In this document: positions 7,763-11,264 of the stretch, piece after piece | Numbering within the stretch: the stretch's first letter is position 1 | Layout: the number at the start of each line of letters is the position of its first letter | Assembly (NCBI GenBank): GCA_003501665.1 | Contig: DNOQ01000592.1 | Span: 1 to 11,264, forward strand | DNA length: 11,264 bases | Direction: 5' to 3' | Source: Bacteroidales bacterium | GTDB lineage: Bacteria; Bacteroidota; Bacteroidia; Bacteroidales; VadinHA17 | The notes under the pieces: generated by a model | Databases searched by the model: none | Seen by the model: only the letters and a program-made list of their open reading frames with translations | Told to the model about the DNA's origin: nothing | Position numbers and translations under genes: made by a program

Positions 7763-10732
7763 ATGCTTATGAGATTTATAATCAGCACCTTATTCTTATT
7801 GCTGCAGATAGCCAACCTGATAAGCGCACAGAATCTTGATTCCTTAAGGCAGGTAATAAGAGCAATGAATTTTGATATACCTCTATTATCTCCTGTTCCT
7901 TATTCCGTATCCGGAGCAAAATATGCCAGCATTTCTCTGAATGGCACATGGAAATTCAATCCCGATAACAGTGATCAGAGCAGGGCGGGAGATATAGAAG
8001 TTCCCGGAGAATGGGAAATGCAGGGCTATAAAGTGGAAAAAGGTGCTTCAGCAACATACAGGAGATCATTTCTTCTGCCAGGTGACTGGTCTGGAAACAG
8101 GATTAAAATAAGATTTGACGGAATAAGCTCATATGGCCTCATAAAAGTTAACGGTAAAACTATCGGTTCCCATGAAGGCAGTTTTGCCACGTTTGAATTC
8201 GACATAACCGATGCCGTTAAAGCGGGTGAGAATATACTTGAGGTTGATGTGAAATGTGAAACGGTTTCAGATCTGCTGGCCTGTACATCACAATATGCTG
8301 CACATCCGGTAGGTGGCATTTTACGGAAAGTAACTCTTTATACTTTGCCTCAGATTAATATTTCAGATTTTTTCTGGGATGTGAATTTTGATAACCAATA
8401 CCGTGATGCATCAATAAATTTCAACAGTAAGGTGGGGTTCAATTTAAAATCAGGAAAAAGATCTACAGTTTATCTTAAATTTGAACTTCATGATGCTGAA
8501 GGTCAATCTGTAGCCCTGAAAACGGATATAATTAAAATTCCTGTAAATAAATCCATTAGTGAGGTAAGGGGCTCCATTGAAGTTCATTCCCCCATGAAGT
8601 GGGATCCTGAACATCCAAACCTGTATCTGTTAACTGTATCACTGGTTTCAGATGGCAAAGTTCTTCAGGTCAACAGGCATAAATTAGGTTTCAGGCAGAT
8701 TGAGCTCCGTGGCAACCAGCTGTTTGTTAATAATCATCCCGTCAAACTGCGGGGTGTCAACCGGCATGAAATTCACCCTTTGCTTGGACGCAGTCTGACA
8801 CCGGATCTTTGCAGGCGCGATGTTGAGCTGTTCAGGGAAGGTAATTGTAATTATATACGCACTTCACATTATCCTCCTTCCGAAGAATTTCTTCAGGCAT
8901 GTGATGAAATGGGAATGTTTGTTGAAAGCGAGGCCTCTCTTTGCTGGATCGAGCATGGTGCAAGCCCGATATGGAAAACATGGAATTACCTTGATGCTCA
9001 GTATCTGCCATTTATGATCCGGGCTAATTTTGACAATGTTCTGGCCGGGAGGCATCATCCCTGTATAATTATTTGGTCGCTCGGGAATGAAAGCAGATGG
9101 AGTCCTTTATGGGAACGGGTACTCGTGGAAGTTAAAAAGCTTGATCCCTCCCGGCCCACTGCATTTCATGACCAGTGCTGGGGAGCTTATAATAATGCGG
9201 AAAGCAAAGCTGACATAGCCAATTACCACTACCCGGGCTTTAACGGCCCCCGGGATACTGAAAAAGAAAAGAACCGGCCTACTTTATTCGGGGAGTACAT
9301 GCATGTCCAGTGTTATGCACGAAGGGAAGTTGAAACTGATCCGGGAGTCCGTTCCGATGTATGGGCGAATACACTTAAACAGATGGTCGATTCAGTCTAC
9401 AAATATCCGGCATGCATTGGAGGAGCCATCTGGTCGGGAATTGATGATATATTCCATATATCCGAAGACAGGATATGCGGTTACGGCCCCTGGGGGCCAA
9501 TTGATGGCTGGCGCCGTGAAAAGCCTGAATATACCGGAATGAAGAGATCTTATTCTCCTGTAATAATAACAGACCTTAACGATATTAAAATACTGAGCGG
9601 AAAAATTGTCCTGAACCTCGAAAACAGATACAATTTTACAAATATTAATGAGCTCGAAATTACAGCAAAAACAGATAGCCGGACATTTCCTGTGCATGCT
9701 GATATTCCCCCGCTGGGTAAAGGCTCTTTGACTTTGGAATTGCCGGAAAACCCTCAGGAAGCGAAATTATCTCTCAGTTTTTCCGATCCCCGTGGTTTTA
9801 TCTGCCACGAAGAAGTAATAGAATCAGGCAGTAGTCAGTCTTCAGGTCAGCCAAAGGTTAAAGCTGACCTGGTATTAAGGGAGGAAACTGATAAATTCAT
9901 CATTGAATCAGGTAATAACACCTTTGTAATTGATAAGAAAACCGGGAAAATGGAGTGTACGCTGGCAGGGGAAAAGGTAATTACATCAGGTGGTGAGTTA
10001 ATTCTTATTCCGTTTAACAATGATGACGGTGGGGCTCCACATATTGCCAATAACGGTTACACTCAGGATATAAAACCTCTCGGGTACAGGCCGGTTGATA
10101 ATTATGATCCGGAAAGTGTGGATTGCATTCAGAGACCTGACAGGACAGTTCATATAACTATATGCGGGACAGCCGAAAATAAACTTGAAGGGAAACACGA
10201 ATATTTATTTAATACTGAAGGTACAATTGAAGTGAGCTATGATTATGCCACACTGATTGATTTCAGTGGCAAAGAGAGACTTCGCCAGTACGGAATTCTT
10301 TTTACGCTTCCGGGATCATTTGACCGCTTGATCTGGAAACGAAAGGGATTATGGAGTGTTTATCCCGACTATGATATTAACCGGCTTAAAGGGATTGCTG
10401 ATGCTAATCCGCGGGAACTGAAATATGTGGAAATGCCACGGGAGATACCTTCCTTATTATGGAAGGAAGGCGCCAACATGCTGGGCACTAATGATTTCAG
10501 AAGTACAAAGGACAATTTTCTCAAGGCTTCACTTAAAAATGATAAGAGTATTGAACTGACAGCAGAATCGGATGGATCGCAAAGCTTTCGTGCATGGGTT
10601 GACGGAGATAATATCCGTTTCCTGGTTGCAGGAATGAACGGTCCCGGTTCATGCGGATTTTTTACCGGACCACGTCCGGAATTTAAAAAAGGAGAGCACC
10701 TTAAAGGTAAATTTAAACTTCACATTCAATAG
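7763..10732 (+). CDS. Secreted glycoside hydrolase family 2, beta-galactosidase-like
   Basis: This 989-residue enzyme has an N-terminal signal peptide (hydrophobic run ending LISAQ). Domain order is a GH2 sugar-binding jelly roll at ~60-200 (with HEGSFATFEFDITDAV), an immunoglobulin-like domain to ~320, and a TIM barrel from LRGVNRHEIHP. The barrel includes RTSHYPP, the acid/base Glu443 in WSLGNES and the nucleophile Glu511 in PTLFGEY, 68 residues apart and similar to LacZ. It is followed by GGAIWSGIDD and a beta domain. The last ~250 residues resemble the LacZ small-chain domain, but the usual substrate-side motif is altered (LWSVYPDYDINRLKG). NRHExHP and SHYP favour beta-galactosidase over beta-glucuronidase, though GH2 specificity is broad. 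An in-frame TTG at 7751 could extend it by four residues. I took the first ATG. It lies between an esterase and a lipoprotein gene and should act in the periplasm or outside the cell. Confidence 0.88.
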   Translation: MLMRFIISTLFLLLQIANLISAQNLDSLRQVIRAMNFDIPLLSPVPYSVSGAKYASISLNGTWKFNPDNSDQSRAGDIEVPGEWEMQGYKVEKGASATYRRSFLLPGDWSGNRIKIRFDGISSYGLIKVNGKTIGSHEGSFATFEFDITDAVKAGENILEVDVKCETVSDLLACTSQYAAHPVGGILRKVTLYTLPQINISDFFWDVNFDNQYRDASINFNSKVGFNLKSGKRSTVYLKFELHDAEGQSVALKTDIIKIPVNKSISEVRGSIEVHSPMKWDPEHPNLYLLTVSLVSDGKVLQVNRHKLGFRQIELRGNQLFVNNHPVKLRGVNRHEIHPLLGRSLTPDLCRRDVELFREGNCNYIRTSHYPPSEEFLQACDEMGMFVESEASLCWIEHGASPIWKTWNYLDAQYLPFMIRANFDNVLAGRHHPCIIIWSLGNESRWSPLWERVLVEVKKLDPSRPTAFHDQCWGAYNNAESKADIANYHYPGFNGPRDTEKEKNRPTLFGEYMHVQCYARREVETDPGVRSDVWANTLKQMVDSVYKYPACIGGAIWSGIDDIFHISEDRICGYGPWGPIDGWRREKPEYTGMKRSYSPVIITDLNDIKILSGKIVLNLENRYNFTNINELEITAKTDSRTFPVHADIPPLGKGSLTLELPENPQEAKLSLSFSDPRGFICHEEVIESGSSQSSGQPKVKADLVLREETDKFIIESGNNTFVIDKKTGKMECTLAGEKVITSGGELILIPFNNDDGGAPHIANNGYTQDIKPLGYRPVDNYDPESVDCIQRPDRTVHITICGTAENKLEGKHEYLFNTEGTIEVSYDYATLIDFSGKERLRQYGILFTLPGSFDRLIWKRKGLWSVYPDYDINRLKGIADANPRELKYVEMPREIPSLLWKEGANMLGTNDFRSTKDNFLKASLKNDKSIELTAESDGSQSFRAWVDGDNIRFLVAGMNGPGSCGFFTGPRPEFKKGEHLKGKFKLHIQ

Positions 10733-10782
10733 AAACCAGCCTGATATTTATTTGGATATTAAATGAACTGTATTGACTTGTT

Positions 10783-11264
10783 ATGACGAATAAATTTATC
10801 AGCATATATATTGCATTCTTTTTCCTGATGGTTTTATTGGGGGCATGTTCGGTTGGAAATGATATCAACATCAGTTGCGCTGTTGACAATGATCTGTATG
10901 TGACTTTGAAAGAAAACAACATTGATTGTATCAGGTACGGAACTCCTGATGAAGCTGTTAACAATGCCCCGGAAGGAACGGCTGTTTTAATACTGGCTGA
11001 TGGTTACCCGTCGAAAACTACTGATATCGATTCTCTGCTTTTCAAAAAAGCAGCAGATAAAAAACTACGGTTGTACATTGAGTATCCATCCTGTTTGCCG
11101 GGCATGAAAACCGGCATACCAAGGGGAACACATTGGGAACGTGCTGTAATATCTTCTGATGCATTTGCTCCGGAAATCTCAAAGTTCAGGATATTAGCTG
11201 TTCATGATTGCCATTTTATTCCTGTGGAAGCACTGAATCCGGATATTGTGATTGCCAGGATTGC
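10783..11264 (+). CDS. Lipoprotein of unknown function, cut off by the window end
   Basis: This is an open frame of 160 codons with no stop before the window edge, so the C terminus is missing. The N terminus is a clear lipoprotein signal: MTNKF, a hydrophobic run, then LLGAC with lipidated Cys22. The mature part shows alternating strands and helices: PDEAVNNAPEGTAVLILADGY, then SLLFKKAADKKLRLYIEYPS, a conserved-looking GTHWERAVISSDAF and ILAVHDCHFIPVEALNPDIVIARI. The pattern suggests a Rossmann-like layer, perhaps related to class I amidotransferase-like modules attached to secreted glycan enzymes, but I do not recognise the family with certainty. It starts 50 bases after the GH2 stop on the same strand and probably belongs to the same operon, so a glycan-related job is likely. 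Confidence 0.7.
   Translation, partial: MTNKFISIYIAFFFLMVLLGACSVGNDINISCAVDNDLYVTLKENNIDCIRYGTPDEAVNNAPEGTAVLILADGYPSKTTDIDSLLFKKAADKKLRLYIEYPSCLPGMKTGIPRGTHWERAVISSDAFAPEISKFRILAVHDCHFIPVEALNPDIVIARI

Overview
The window looks like chromosomal DNA from a member of the Bacteroidota. This rests on moderate-to-low GC with AT-rich intergenic gaps, secreted glycan-active enzymes and lipoproteins with short lipobox signals, a DUF4450-type protein (a family I know mainly from Bacteroidetes), mostly absent Shine-Dalgarno sequences, and one match to the Bacteroidetes -7 element TAnnTTTG. No rRNA, tRNA, CRISPR array, insertion sequence or phage gene was recognised.

Left part (1-2400): two proteins of the uroporphyrinogen decarboxylase (URO-D) superfamily face each other tail to tail with a 17-base gap. 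The plus-strand copy (26-1072) is a standard MtaA/CmuA-like member with a His-Cys-Cys-Gly metal-site motif. The minus-strand copy (1090-2397) is a longer, very divergent member with a Cys-Cys-Glu motif at the equivalent place. Neither is the haem-pathway enzyme HemE. Their fold and motifs suggest corrinoid-linked methyl transfer or a related reaction, but no corrinoid protein gene lies in the window, so the substrate is open.

Middle (2398-3197): a 351-base stretch without a recognisable gene leads into a compact toxin-antitoxin pair. An unusually short HicB-like antitoxin (no DNA-binding domain) overlaps a HicA mRNA-interferase toxin by ATGA. The toxin gene overlaps the end of the next, opposing gene by 15 bases.

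Right part (3183-11264): a glycan-degradation locus arranged around a divergent intergenic region at about 6540-6727. Leftwards runs a very large (1118-residue) lipoprotein of DUF4450 type with an apparent six-hairpin (alpha/alpha-barrel) glycosidase core. Rightwards runs a tightly spaced probable operon: a secreted alpha/beta-hydrolase (esterase-like), a secreted GH2 beta-galactosidase-like enzyme with both catalytic glutamates, and the start of a further lipoprotein cut off by the window edge. All four carry export signals. A plausible reading, which is inference, is that they act together outside the cytoplasm on a decorated oligosaccharide: the esterase removes acyl groups, GH2 removes a beta-linked sugar, and the DUF4450 protein cleaves another linkage. 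No SusC/SusD pair and no regulator are visible here, so either they lie outside or this is a satellite locus.
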